Both the position numbers and the translations under genes were made by a program. The notes under the pieces are model-generated. The model was not told the origin of the DNA and did not search any database. It saw only the letters and a list, made by a program, of their open reading frames with translations. Positions 1-7,691 of a stretch of 10,182 bases of DNA are shown piece by piece (position 1 is the first letter of the stretch; every line of letters starts with the position of its first letter). Source of the stretch: CAG-826 sp964504595 (GTDB lineage Bacteria; Bacillota_I; Bacilli_A; RFN20; CAG-826); the NCBI GenBank assembly GCA_964504595.1, contig CAZDEE010000029.1, positions 1-10,182 of the forward strand, given 5' to 3'.

Positions 1-83
1 GTATAAAATTCTCAAAATTTCATTAGTTTTTATCCATTAACTGTAAAAGACCCGAGTTAAAAGCTATAATAAATATAAAAAAA

Positions 84-112
84 GTACAAATTTTAACGAA
101 TTAAGTTATAAT
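84..112 (+). promoter_or_regulatory. Candidate promoter of the Sel1-repeat gene
   Basis: A perfect TATAAT lies at 107-112, about 40 bases before the ATG at 152. The -35 position, 17-18 bases upstream, reads AGTACA/GTACAA and is a poor match to TTGACA. A second perfect TATAAT lies at 65-70, also without a good -35. Such hexamers are common by chance in DNA this AT-rich, so this is a candidate only. Confidence 0.35.
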
Positions 113-151
113 AAAAAGTGACTAATTAAATAAAACGAAGATGGTGGAAAA

Positions 152-1105
152 ATGAAAAAAGTTATCATTAAAACGATTGAAGATTTTATTAAAGCAAAGA
201 ATAATAATTTGTTTTTTCAAGATTTAATTTTTGATGATAATTTAGATCAAGAATTAATATTTGAGTATTGTTATAAAAGAACAGAAACTTTAATTGATTA
301 TACTTATTTAGGTTGTTGTTATAAATTCGGTATTGGAACAGAAATAGATTATCAAAAGGCAATAGAATTATTTTTAAAAGCTGTAAATGAAAACTATGCG
401 CCAGCACAATGTGATTTAGGTGATTGCTATTATTATGGATTTGGGGTTAAACAAGATTATCAAAAAGCCGCCGAATTATATTTACAATCGGCAATGCAAA
501 GATACACTAGAGGAGAATATACAACAGGTGTTTGCTTTTTTTATGGTAATGGGGTAATAAAAGATCAAGAAAAAGCTGTAGAGTGGTATCAAAAAGCCGC
601 AAGAAAAGGACATGCAGGAGCGCAGTGTAATCTAGGATTATGTTATGAAAATGGAAAAGGAGTAACTAAAGATTATAAAAAAGCAGTTAAATGGTATATT
701 GAATCGGCCAATAGTGGATATGCTAAAGCACAGTACGCTTTAGGAAATTGCTATTATTATGGTAATGGCGTCGAAATAGATTATCAAAAAGCTTTTGAAC
801 TATTTATTTGTGCAGCAGAGCAAGGAGTTCTTGTTGCTTTTAATGCTGTTGGTAATTGTTATTTTAATGGTCATGGCGTTGAACAAGATTATGAAAAAGC
901 CTTTGAATTTTATTTACAAGCTGCTGAAGAAGGAGAACGTTATTCTCAGTTTAATTTAGGCAATTGTTATTATTTAGGAAAAGGTGTGGTAAGAGATTAT
1001 AATAAAGCAATAAAATGGTATCAAAAATCTGCAGAACAAGGTTGTTTTAAAGCTCAAATCGCAATTAATATGATTCAATATGAAATTAAAAATATGAAGA
1101 ATTAA
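152..1105 (+). CDS. Sel1-repeat (SLR) solenoid protein
   Basis: A 317-residue protein built almost wholly of Sel1-like repeats, the TPR-related helix-turn-helix units of about 36 residues that form a superhelical protein-binding scaffold. After a leader of about 47 residues there are seven full repeats (about residues 48-298) and a partial eighth (299-309). Each follows the pattern LGxCYxxGxGVxxDYxKAxxxYxxAAExG. There is no signal peptide, transmembrane segment or catalytic domain, so a cytosolic adaptor role is inferred; the partner is unknown. The ATG at 152 follows a GGTGGA ribosome site at 143-148; the nearby ATG at 141 is out of frame and stops after four codons. The repeats have an exact ladder of cysteines at residues 56, 92, 128, 164, 200, 236 and 272. 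No terminator was seen after the gene and the next gene is 267 bases away. The family call is secure; the function is not known. Confidence 0.93.
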   Translation: MKKVIIKTIEDFIKAKNNNLFFQDLIFDDNLDQELIFEYCYKRTETLIDYTYLGCCYKFGIGTEIDYQKAIELFLKAVNENYAPAQCDLGDCYYYGFGVKQDYQKAAELYLQSAMQRYTRGEYTTGVCFFYGNGVIKDQEKAVEWYQKAARKGHAGAQCNLGLCYENGKGVTKDYKKAVKWYIESANSGYAKAQYALGNCYYYGNGVEIDYQKAFELFICAAEQGVLVAFNAVGNCYFNGHGVEQDYEKAFEFYLQAAEEGERYSQFNLGNCYYLGKGVVRDYNKAIKWYQKSAEQGCFKAQIAINMIQYEIKNMKN

Positions 1106-1271
1106 TAATGAATTTAAGCTAGATTAATTACAAATAATCAAAAGATATAATAATGGCAAAAAGCAATAGAATTATTTTAATTCACTTTCGCATCGATTTA
1201 TTTATTATTTCATTAATAATATAGATTTTTAATTATATACTTATTCTAAAAATCAAATAGATAATCCTTAA

Positions 1272-1287
1272 AAATCATATATGATTT
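1272..1287. repeat. 16-base perfect palindrome upstream of the large lipoprotein
   Basis: AAATCATATATGATTT is an exact inverted repeat, 19 bases before the candidate -35 box of the lipoprotein gene. Its size and position would suit a dimeric repressor or activator site, but perfect AT palindromes also arise by chance in such DNA. No regulator gene is adjacent. The rest of the 1106-1372 gap holds only AT-rich sequence and isolated TATAAT-like hexamers. Confidence 0.25.
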
Positions 1288-1305
1288 AAAAATAATTAAA
1301 AAATA

Positions 1306-1333
1306 TAGACATAATAGTTATTTTTGTTATATA
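1306..1333 (+). promoter_or_regulatory. Candidate promoter of the large lipoprotein gene
   Basis: TAGACA at 1306-1311 (5 of 6 to the -35 consensus) is followed after 16 bases by TATATA at 1328-1333 (4 of 6 to TATAAT). The start of transcription would fall near 1340, giving a leader of about 33 bases that contains the strong ribosome site at 1357-1363. Plausible, not certain in such AT-rich DNA. Confidence 0.4.
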
Positions 1334-1356
1334 TTTTTATATATTTATTAACAAAA

Positions 1357-1363
1357 AAGGAGG
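1357..1363 (+). promoter_or_regulatory. Strong ribosome binding site AAGGAGG
   Basis: AAGGAGG with a 9-base spacer to the ATG at 1373. It fixes the start of the lipoprotein directly before its signal peptide and suggests high translation. Confidence 0.85.
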
Positions 1364-1372
1364 ACTATATCT

Positions 1373-3919
1373 ATGAAGAAAAGTTTTTTAGTTTATTCAT
1401 TTGCCTTTATACTTCTTGCAAGTTGTGGCTCAAATAATAACACAAACCTAAGCGAGTTTGATGAAAATCTTATCGGAAAGTATAATGGCATAAGCGGACG
1501 ATTTGAAGTTTTAGATGATAAGATAATGTATAATGATGTTGTTTTAAAACCAACAAACTACAAAGTTGAAAGTTTTAAAGAAAACTTTACTGAAATCAAT
1601 GATAATGAAGAGATTGTAGTTGTAGAACGTAGTGTTGAGCATACAGTTGGATACTTGAAAAATGGTAAAGCACAATATCGTATGTATTTATCAGGAAAAG
1701 ATGGCAATTATAATTTGACACTTGAACAAAAAGTTAAAAAAGATTATGTATATGTTGACTCTTTTATGCCATCAATTGATGAATTTAGTGGAGCGTATAC
1801 CGGATATGGTGATTCAAATGCTTATAATACTGTTTACCATATTGGAGGCGATTTTGATACGAATCGCGGACATTATACAATCGGCTATTATGGAGCATTC
1901 TTTGGCTATTATGTTGATTTGTATTACGCAGATAGCTATTTAAATGTTACAGAAAATGGTTTATCAAAAGTTATTTCACTTTGTGATTATGCAGATAATT
2001 ATGAATATTATAAATTAGAATTAAGTACCATTAATAATGTAACAGGATTAGTGGATTTAAATGATAAATCATATATTTCATTTTATTATGATCCGATGTA
2101 TTTAACCTATAATTATTATTCTAATGATTCATCAATAAATGGAAGCATTATTGATCCGGCTAATAAGACAGTGATTATTAGCGATGTAACATATTCATAT
2201 GAACAAAAAGTTGATGAAAATGGACAATATGTTATTTTAACCAATGGTTCTACAACTATTAATACAAGACCAACACAATATGGTATGTTATGGAATCAAA
2301 ATGGCGTTGAAAAGGAATATGTATTTGATTCTGTAGATGGACTTATTGGATCCTATGAATATAAAGATGAAAAGTTTACTTTAAATAAAGATTACGATAC
2401 ATCTGAATATAACTTATTAATTAATGGTCAAAAACAAGAATTGAAATATGCTCTTTATAATCATCAAAAAGCGATTAAAGTTAAAATTGATGGTAAAGAT
2501 GCATACTTTACATATTTCAAACAAAATACGGCGATTATGTGTAGTGTTGATAATGAAGACATTTTCTTCACTAATAAAGAATTGTTCATATCTTACTATA
2601 ATCATATATTTATTTGTAAAGAATACGATTTATATGAAATAGTTGTAATTGATGAAGAATATTCCGTTTCATACAAAGATAGTAAAAATGAAGGAACTGT
2701 TATCTTTAATCCTTTAAAATTATATCCATACATTGAGTTTACAGTTGGTAAAACAGAATATACTTTTGCGCTTTTAGAACCAAATAATGGAGTTGCTCAA
2801 CTTTCTTCTGATAAAGAAACATTTGATTTCTTTATTTTAGAAAATGTTGAAGATATTTATCAAGATTATACTTCTCATCACCAAACAGAAGTAAGTATTT
2901 CTAAGAATAATATTTCTTATTTTGGTAGTGAAGTGAGTTATGAATTAGAAGCCTATTATTCAGAATATTCTTACGCATATGTTATGGCTATTAACTTTAA
3001 AGTTAATGGAACAAAATACCAAGGTTTTACTAATACAGGTTTATTAGCTGTAGATGAAGTAAAAGAGTCTTCTAAAGGAGTGACTAAAGTATTTATCGAT
3101 GTTAAAGAATTTGCTAAATTAGTGGGTGAATATTATTTAGAAGGTACTTTCGGTCCAGAAAAATTCAAAATAACCGAAGATGGTCATTTCTATGCTGATA
3201 CACTTAACAGCGGTAAAAATGGTTTGGACTATGATGTTGAGTATGATTATACTCTTGAAATGAGCTATGATGCATATGGTTATGAAGCATATCCAGTTAT
3301 TGTTTTTGAATCACAAAATACATATGTTAAATTAACTAAAATGGGACATGCTTTATATGTTAATGGTGTAATGGCATATTATGCGGATTATCTATTTAAT
3401 TATCAAGGTATTTATGTTACTAATGCTCAAGAAGTTGTTGAATTACGTGGCGAGACATTATATGTTGATGGAACAAAAGCTACAATAAGTGAAATTGCTC
3501 ATAATGGTAGTGAAACAAGTATTGAAGCGTTAGTAAATGGAGAAAGTAAAACTTATAAATTTAATAAAGAAGATAAGAAAAATTATTTAACCATTGGTGA
3601 TAGTAATGAAAAAGCATATAAAGCTGATATTGATATAGATTCATTTGTAGGTACTTATGAATATAATGGTACTACTTATACTTTAGCAGCGGACAATTAT
3701 ATTGGTACTCAAATTGCAAATGGATATATTTTAGCAAGTGGATTATTGAATACAAAAGAGTATTCGATAGTTATGTATGAAGGACATATTGCTATGAAAT
3801 TTACTTTAGGTTTAGATACTGTTTATATTTATTCAGGAAGCGATGGTAATGTTATTGAAGTCGTAAGCGCATCATTACCTCCTTTACCTCCATTACCACC
3901 TGCTCCGCCAGTTTTGTAA
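1373..3919 (+). CDS. Large modular surface lipoprotein with proline-rich C-terminus
   Basis: An 848-residue secreted protein of unknown function. The N-terminus is a type II signal peptide: MKK, a hydrophobic stretch at residues 5-15, and lipobox LASC with the lipidated Cys at residue 18, followed by a Gly/Ser/Asn-rich linker. It should be anchored on the outer face of the cytoplasmic membrane. The rest is acidic, rich in Tyr and Asn, and looks all-beta. A short opening motif G-x-Y, usually after a hydrophobic pair, recurs at residues 35-37, 140-142, 326-328, 585-587, 679-681 and 760-762. Each is followed by alternating polar and hydrophobic strands, suggesting divergent repeats of about 80-110 residues. 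The last 14 residues are LPPLPPLPPAPPVL. There is no LPXTG motif, protease motif or later membrane helix. It appears to be transcribed alone: own promoter candidate upstream, terminator just downstream. Adhesin, binding or structural roles are possible but nothing visible decides between them. The gene call is firm. Confidence 0.92.
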   Translation: MKKSFLVYSFAFILLASCGSNNNTNLSEFDENLIGKYNGISGRFEVLDDKIMYNDVVLKPTNYKVESFKENFTEINDNEEIVVVERSVEHTVGYLKNGKAQYRMYLSGKDGNYNLTLEQKVKKDYVYVDSFMPSIDEFSGAYTGYGDSNAYNTVYHIGGDFDTNRGHYTIGYYGAFFGYYVDLYYADSYLNVTENGLSKVISLCDYADNYEYYKLELSTINNVTGLVDLNDKSYISFYYDPMYLTYNYYSNDSSINGSIIDPANKTVIISDVTYSYEQKVDENGQYVILTNGSTTINTRPTQYGMLWNQNGVEKEYVFDSVDGLIGSYEYKDEKFTLNKDYDTSEYNLLINGQKQELKYALYNHQKAIKVKIDGKDAYFTYFKQNTAIMCSVDNEDIFFTNKELFISYYNHIFICKEYDLYEIVVIDEEYSVSYKDSKNEGTVIFNPLKLYPYIEFTVGKTEYTFALLEPNNGVAQLSSDKETFDFFILENVEDIYQDYTSHHQTEVSISKNNISYFGSEVSYELEAYYSEYSYAYVMAINFKVNGTKYQGFTNTGLLAVDEVKESSKGVTKVFIDVKEFAKLVGEYYLEGTFGPEKFKITEDGHFYADTLNSGKNGLDYDVEYDYTLEMSYDAYGYEAYPVIVFESQNTYVKLTKMGHALYVNGVMAYYADYLFNYQGIYVTNAQEVVELRGETLYVDGTKATISEIAHNGSETSIEALVNGESKTYKFNKEDKKNYLTIGDSNEKAYKADIDIDSFVGTYEYNGTTYTLAADNYIGTQIANGYILASGLLNTKEYSIVMYEGHIAMKFTLGLDTVYIYSGSDGNVIEVVSASLPPLPPLPPAPPVL

Positions 3920-3951
3920 TGCTGGAAATTAATAATTATAAAATATGATTT

Positions 3952-3989
3952 AAAAGATGCTTGACTTATTATAGTTGGCATCTTTTTTT
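3952..3989 (+). terminator. Factor-independent terminator after the large lipoprotein
   Basis: AAAAGATGC (3952-3960) pairs with GCATCTTTT (3978-3986) across a 17-base loop, and a seven-T run follows (3983-3989). It sits 32 bases after the stop codon and separates the lipoprotein from the next transcription unit. Confidence 0.85.
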
Positions 3990-4225
3990 GTTGATTATTT
4001 AAAATATTAGGGAAGGAAGAAAGTTTTAGATAATTTTTTATGTATAATTAACTAAAGAGATTTTTTAAGTTTAATAAGTTTCTGTATATCTAAATGAAAT
4101 AATCTTCAGTTTCTATATAAAGAATATTTTCCGTAGAATAATGTTATAAAAGTAAGGAAGTAGTGCTTTTTTTATTTTGGCTTTATAAAAAAATATATAT
4201 TGTTATATTCTTTTATATAATTGTT

Positions 4226-4234
4226 TGCTACAAT
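4226..4234 (+). promoter_or_regulatory. Extended -10 promoter for the anchored protein and MscS genes
   Basis: TGC-TACAAT is a TGn-extended -10 box with no recognisable -35, which such boxes do not need. Transcription would start near 4241, at the ribosome site AGGAG (4241-4245), giving a leader of about 15 bases before the ATG at 4256. It lies downstream of the possible GTG start at 4163, so transcripts from it could only be translated from 4256. A TATAAT at 4043-4048 is an alternative, more distant -10. Confidence 0.45.
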
Positions 4235-4240
4235 ATGAGT

Positions 4241-4245
4241 AGGAG
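4241..4245 (+). promoter_or_regulatory. Ribosome binding site that decides the start of the anchored protein
   Basis: AGGAG with a 10-base spacer to the ATG at 4256. The competing GTG at 4163 has AAGGAAG ending only two bases before it, which is too close for normal initiation. The ATG at 4235 has no site at all. Confidence 0.75.
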
Positions 4246-4255
4246 ATTTAACAAT

Positions 4256-6433
4256 ATGAAAAAAAGTTCTCGTGAGATATTCTCGTGCGCAGAAGAAAAT
4301 ACTTTTAGTGAATATAAAGTTTTTCCAGCTGAGCAATATGTTGTTAAAGAAATAGGCGACTCTCCTCGTGAAATTATGAAAAACGAGGAATATTTTGGAT
4401 GTGATTATAATGAGGAATCTTCAAATAAATCAAATATTAGTTCTAAAAAGAAAAAATTATCCTTACGAGAACTTACATCTAATTTAGCTTCTTCGACTAG
4501 TTCTATTATTACTTCAACTGTCGTTATTGTTGGGGCTATTGGAGCTGGGGTAATTCCAGAAATAGATATTATTAATAAAAAATTAGAAGTTATTACTGAA
4601 TCATTAGAAGATATTTCCACTCCTAATAGAATTCAAGTTAAGGGTAAGGCAGAAAATATTAATTCGGACTATATATATTACGCAGATGTTTATCAATATC
4701 AAGATAATGATCAAGTATGTGTTAATGAACAAGTTGAAATTGAGATAAGTGATGATTTAGAATCATTTAGTTTTGAAGTTGAGGCGTATTATGGCGTGAG
4801 TGATTATCAATATGAGATATATTGTGAAGGTGATGAAGAAGATATTTTGTATATTTCTGATCTTGTTCCTTTTGAAGAAAATCAATCATATGATGCAACA
4901 TATAATAAAGTAAAACCAAATGAATCAAAAATCACTTTTAATTTAGCGGATAATACATATAATGTCGAAATAAACACTGGATTTAAAACTAATTATCCAG
5001 AAGCTTTCTCTTATCGATTAAATATTTTAGATATTGATGGGAATATTTATGCTACATACCAAGGACAGGATTCTATTATTAATCTAACAATACCTTTTAT
5101 TGATAAAATCTTTTTTGAATATACAGATGTTGGTGATTTTGCTGTAATTGACCATGAATATGAAAAAGTATTAGTTAATGAATATAGTCTATTAAATATA
5201 CCAATTATATCTATTTCAGATCAATATCAATTAAAGGATGATAAATTTGTTATATCTTATGAACTAGATTCACTTTATGATATTTCTAATATGTCATTAT
5301 CTTTGCAATTAGAAACTTCAAATAAAACCGTTCAAAAAGAAATAGATTCTTTATCAAAAGAAGGAATAATTGTTTTAAATGAGTTTGAAGGAGAAATTGG
5401 TGAATTAAAAATTGAAGGTCAACTCCGTTTTCAAGATTCAAGACTTGATGCATATGAACATTCAATATCACTTGAACCAATGATAAGAAATTTAAACTAT
5501 GTGTTTGATATTTCAAGAATTACCGCATTTGCATTAGATAATGGTGAAGACTTCATTCCAGTTCATTTGTCATTTAATAAAATCATTCCAGATACATATT
5601 CTTGGCAATTAATTAAACAAGATGAAGTAGTTAGTGAAGAAAAAATGCCTGTAAGTGATGAATATTCATTTAATAGTATTGGTTCTGCTGATGGAGGATC
5701 ATTTAGTATAAAAGTTTTTGATGAGAATGATAATTTATGGAAGGAAATGCCTTCGATTGTTATTCATCCACATAGTGAAGTTATAAGTTATTATAGAAGT
5801 ACAAATACATCTTATTCGGCAGTTAATCCTTATGAAAGTGTTGTTACATATAATGATGATTCCACTATTAACATTTATCGGATGATGAATTTTACATCAA
5901 CAAGTGAAAATGCTTATTATGATGCATCTTTATATACAGGGATAAATAATGATGATGGTAGTTATCAAGAATTAACGAGTTATCTTTCACGTGAAAACTA
6001 TTCAATCGTTGAAAACTTACCATTTAAATCATATTTCTTTATATATTATGGTGTTTTCTATTATGAAGATGTTTATTATTATTTAGAATCGACAATTCCT
6101 TCTGGTGGTATAACATTTGATTATAGTTTTGAAGCTAATTATGAATATGATCCTATATCAAATAAATCTACGATAACATTGGTTGGAACAAAATATGGTA
6201 TGTATAAAAATGAGTGTATGATAAATGAAACTACTTATCAATTCGATAATTATGAAGGTGGTTTAACAGATCGTCAAACTGTGACTATTGATGGTGACGC
6301 TGCAGGAATGAAATTAACATTCTATTATAATTTTTACGCTAATAATTATGATGAGTATTCAGCTATAATGCCTTTAAAGGGCAATAAATATAAAGCATAT
6401 GAAATTTTAATTAACGGAGGATCAACATTATGA
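4256..6433 (+). CDS. Single-span membrane protein with large beta-rich ectodomain
   Basis: With the ATG at 4256 the product is 725 residues. Residues 1-63 are polar. A basic cluster KKKK (64-67) precedes one hydrophobic helix at about 81-100. The remaining 620 or so residues are acidic, rich in Tyr, Ser and Asn, and read as a chain of about five or six beta-sandwich modules of Ig-like or fibronectin III-like character. Positive-inside reasoning puts the short N-terminus in the cytoplasm and the beta-rich part outside. No enzymatic motif, lipobox or sorting signal was seen. A longer reading frame opens at GTG 4163 and adds 31 residues, mostly one strongly hydrophobic segment; it is disfavoured because its ribosome site is misplaced and an extended -10 box lies inside it. 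The last codons carry the ribosome site of the channel gene and the stop overlaps its start as ATGA, implying coupled translation. The module type is inferred from strand pattern only, and the function is unknown. Confidence 0.85.
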   Translation: MKKSSREIFSCAEENTFSEYKVFPAEQYVVKEIGDSPREIMKNEEYFGCDYNEESSNKSNISSKKKKLSLRELTSNLASSTSSIITSTVVIVGAIGAGVIPEIDIINKKLEVITESLEDISTPNRIQVKGKAENINSDYIYYADVYQYQDNDQVCVNEQVEIEISDDLESFSFEVEAYYGVSDYQYEIYCEGDEEDILYISDLVPFEENQSYDATYNKVKPNESKITFNLADNTYNVEINTGFKTNYPEAFSYRLNILDIDGNIYATYQGQDSIINLTIPFIDKIFFEYTDVGDFAVIDHEYEKVLVNEYSLLNIPIISISDQYQLKDDKFVISYELDSLYDISNMSLSLQLETSNKTVQKEIDSLSKEGIIVLNEFEGEIGELKIEGQLRFQDSRLDAYEHSISLEPMIRNLNYVFDISRITAFALDNGEDFIPVHLSFNKIIPDTYSWQLIKQDEVVSEEKMPVSDEYSFNSIGSADGGSFSIKVFDENDNLWKEMPSIVIHPHSEVISYYRSTNTSYSAVNPYESVVTYNDDSTINIYRMMNFTSTSENAYYDASLYTGINNDDGSYQELTSYLSRENYSIVENLPFKSYFFIYYGVFYYEDVYYYLESTIPSGGITFDYSFEANYEYDPISNKSTITLVGTKYGMYKNECMINETTYQFDNYEGGLTDRQTVTIDGDAAGMKLTFYYNFYANNYDEYSAIMPLKGNKYKAYEILINGGSTL
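6416..6420 (+). promoter_or_regulatory. Ribosome binding site inside the preceding gene (coupled start)
   Basis: GGAGG with a 9-base spacer to the ATG at 6430, embedded in the Asn-Gly-Gly codons near the end of the upstream gene. Ribosomes finishing at the TGA of 6431-6433 would be in place to restart at the overlapping ATG. Confidence 0.8.
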
Positions 6434-7473
6434 AAAACAAAAAATTAAAAATTTCAAAAATCATTGGTTATGTTTTATCAGGTTTAGTTTTGCTAGGAGT
6501 TTTAGTGACAATAATTTTAGAACTTTGTTTACCATCTTCTAATGAATTTGTCATATGGGCTAAAGAAAATATTTGGGACGTGACTTCTATTCCAACTCTC
6601 ATAGAACAAAATTACAAAACATTTATTCATTGTCTTATTTTATTTGTTGTTGTCTTTACAATATCGAAAGTAATTCGTGCGATATTTAAGAAAATAATGA
6701 GTAAATCTAATCGAGCAAAAACGGTAATCACTTTATTAGATGGGATTATAAAATATAGTTGCGCAATTATATTAATATTCTTAGTTTTAAATGCTTTTGG
6801 CGTTAATACCAAGGCACTTTGGGAAAGTGTTGGCGTTATCACATTGATTGTTGGTCTTGGTGCACAATCGTTAATTGCGGATATTATTGCAGGTGTCTTT
6901 ATTATTTTTGAAAATGAATATGATGTTGGTGAAATCGTTTCAATTGATGATTTCCGTGGCACTGTTACTGAAATAGGAATTCGCGCGACAAAAGTTATTG
7001 ATGCTGCGGGAAATATTAAGATTATTAATAATTCGGATATAAAAAATGTCGTTAACTTATCACGTGAATTATCGGTCGCGGCAGTCGATTGTGAATTTAC
7101 TTATGATGCACCACTTGAAGTCGTTGAAAAGTTATTAAAAGATAATTTAGAAAATATTAAAGCTAAAATACCTGAAATTGTTGATGGACCATTTTATAAA
7201 GGAGTTTCTTATTATGGCGCTAGTAATATTGCAATTAAACTAGTTGCTCGATGTCATGAAAAAGATCGATTTCAAGTTCAAAGGGATTTACTTCGTGAGT
7301 ATCGTCAATTATTCTTAGAAAAAGGTATTGATGTTAGCTATGATCAAGTTATTGTTAATGAAGCCGCACCTAAAGAATTTAAATCTACGAAAAAAATTCG
7401 TCGTGAAGCTGAAGAATTTGTGGATGAACAAAAAGATTTATCTTATGATTTAGATGAGCAACATAAGGGTTAA
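6430..7473 (+). CDS. Small-conductance mechanosensitive channel, MscS family
   Basis: A 347-residue member of the MscS family, the tension-gated channels that release solutes when the membrane is stretched, as in hypo-osmotic shock. Hydrophobic helices lie at about residues 11-33, 64-88 and 99-122. The pore-lining third family helix follows at about 132-160, with the small-residue pattern GLGAQSLIADIIAGVFIIF that continues into NEYDVGEIV. The beta domain (about 161-210) has the family landmarks G-T-V-x-E-I-G-I-R-A-T and INNSDI, matching the usual IPN(G/S) segment. The alpha/beta vestibule domain runs from about 215 to 310. A charged tail of about 35 residues follows. It is longer than E. coli MscS (286), by an N-terminal extra helix and the tail. 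Its start overlaps the stop of the beta-rich membrane protein gene as ATGA and a terminator follows, so the two form an operon. The family assignment is confident; subfamily and gating properties cannot be read here. Confidence 0.95.
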   Translation: MKNKKLKISKIIGYVLSGLVLLGVLVTIILELCLPSSNEFVIWAKENIWDVTSIPTLIEQNYKTFIHCLILFVVVFTISKVIRAIFKKIMSKSNRAKTVITLLDGIIKYSCAIILIFLVLNAFGVNTKALWESVGVITLIVGLGAQSLIADIIAGVFIIFENEYDVGEIVSIDDFRGTVTEIGIRATKVIDAAGNIKIINNSDIKNVVNLSRELSVAAVDCEFTYDAPLEVVEKLLKDNLENIKAKIPEIVDGPFYKGVSYYGASNIAIKLVARCHEKDRFQVQRDLLREYRQLFLEKGIDVSYDQVIVNEAAPKEFKSTKKIRREAEEFVDEQKDLSYDLDEQHKG

Positions 7474-7489
7474 AAGTTAATATTTCAAT

Positions 7490-7516
7490 AATCTCCATTT
7501 ATTTGGAGATTTTTTT
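7490..7516 (+). terminator. Factor-independent terminator after the MscS gene
   Basis: AATCTCCA (7490-7497) pairs perfectly with TGGAGATT (7504-7511) across a six-base loop, followed by a T run to 7516. It lies 16 bases after the channel stop codon. Confidence 0.9.
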
Positions 7517-7549
7517 ATTGAATGTAAACTATGTTCTAATTGAATAATG

Positions 7550-7618
7550 AAAAAAGGGCCTTTTAGCAAACAGATGAGCTAGATAACTAGCTTAGCATAT
7601 TCACTAAATTTAGGCCCT
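7550..7618 (-). terminator. Nested stem-loop, likely terminator of the minus-strand lipoprotein gene
   Basis: On the plus strand AGGGCCT (7555-7561) pairs with AGGCCCT (7612-7618). After a three-base bulge (7609-7611), TTTAG (7562-7566) pairs with CTAAA (7604-7608). Inside is a second perfect hairpin, AGCTAG (7577-7582), ATAA loop, CTAGCT (7587-7592). The flank at 7550-7555 is six A, so a minus-strand transcript would end GGCCCTTTTTT, as a terminator should; the plus-strand side has no T run. The enclosed loop is far larger than in the other terminators here, so an additional RNA role is possible. The 7619-7691 stretch holds only a weak inverted repeat, ATACTAT (7624-7630) with ATAGTAT (7658-7664). 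Confidence 0.65.
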
Positions 7619-7691
7619 CTAGAATACTATTTTAAGAGTGTTTAATTAAATAATTTGATAGTATGAATGGTTTAATAAGACAAAAAGTAAA

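Noticed and set aside
1146..1183. TATAAT at 1146-1151 and hairpin GAATTA-TTT-TAATTC at 1169-1183 as a promoter or terminator
   Set aside because: No acceptable -35 at the right distance, and the hairpin has no G-C core or T run; both are expected by chance in such AT-rich DNA.
4163..4255. N-terminal extension of the anchored protein from GTG 4163
   Set aside because: Its ribosome site is only two bases from the GTG, while ATG 4256 has AGGAG at 10 bases and an extended -10 box just upstream. Kept as an alternative, not as the call.
6431..6433. TGA as tryptophan (Mycoplasma-type code)
   Set aside because: Trp is written TGG throughout, all other genes stop at TAA with no internal TGA, and the only TGA forms a classic ATGA overlap. 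Reading through would add just a few codons before TAA.
6627..6962. 111-codon open frame on the minus strand
   Set aside because: Lies fully inside the MscS gene on the opposite strand, in the conserved pore region; no ribosome site and no recognisable protein pattern.
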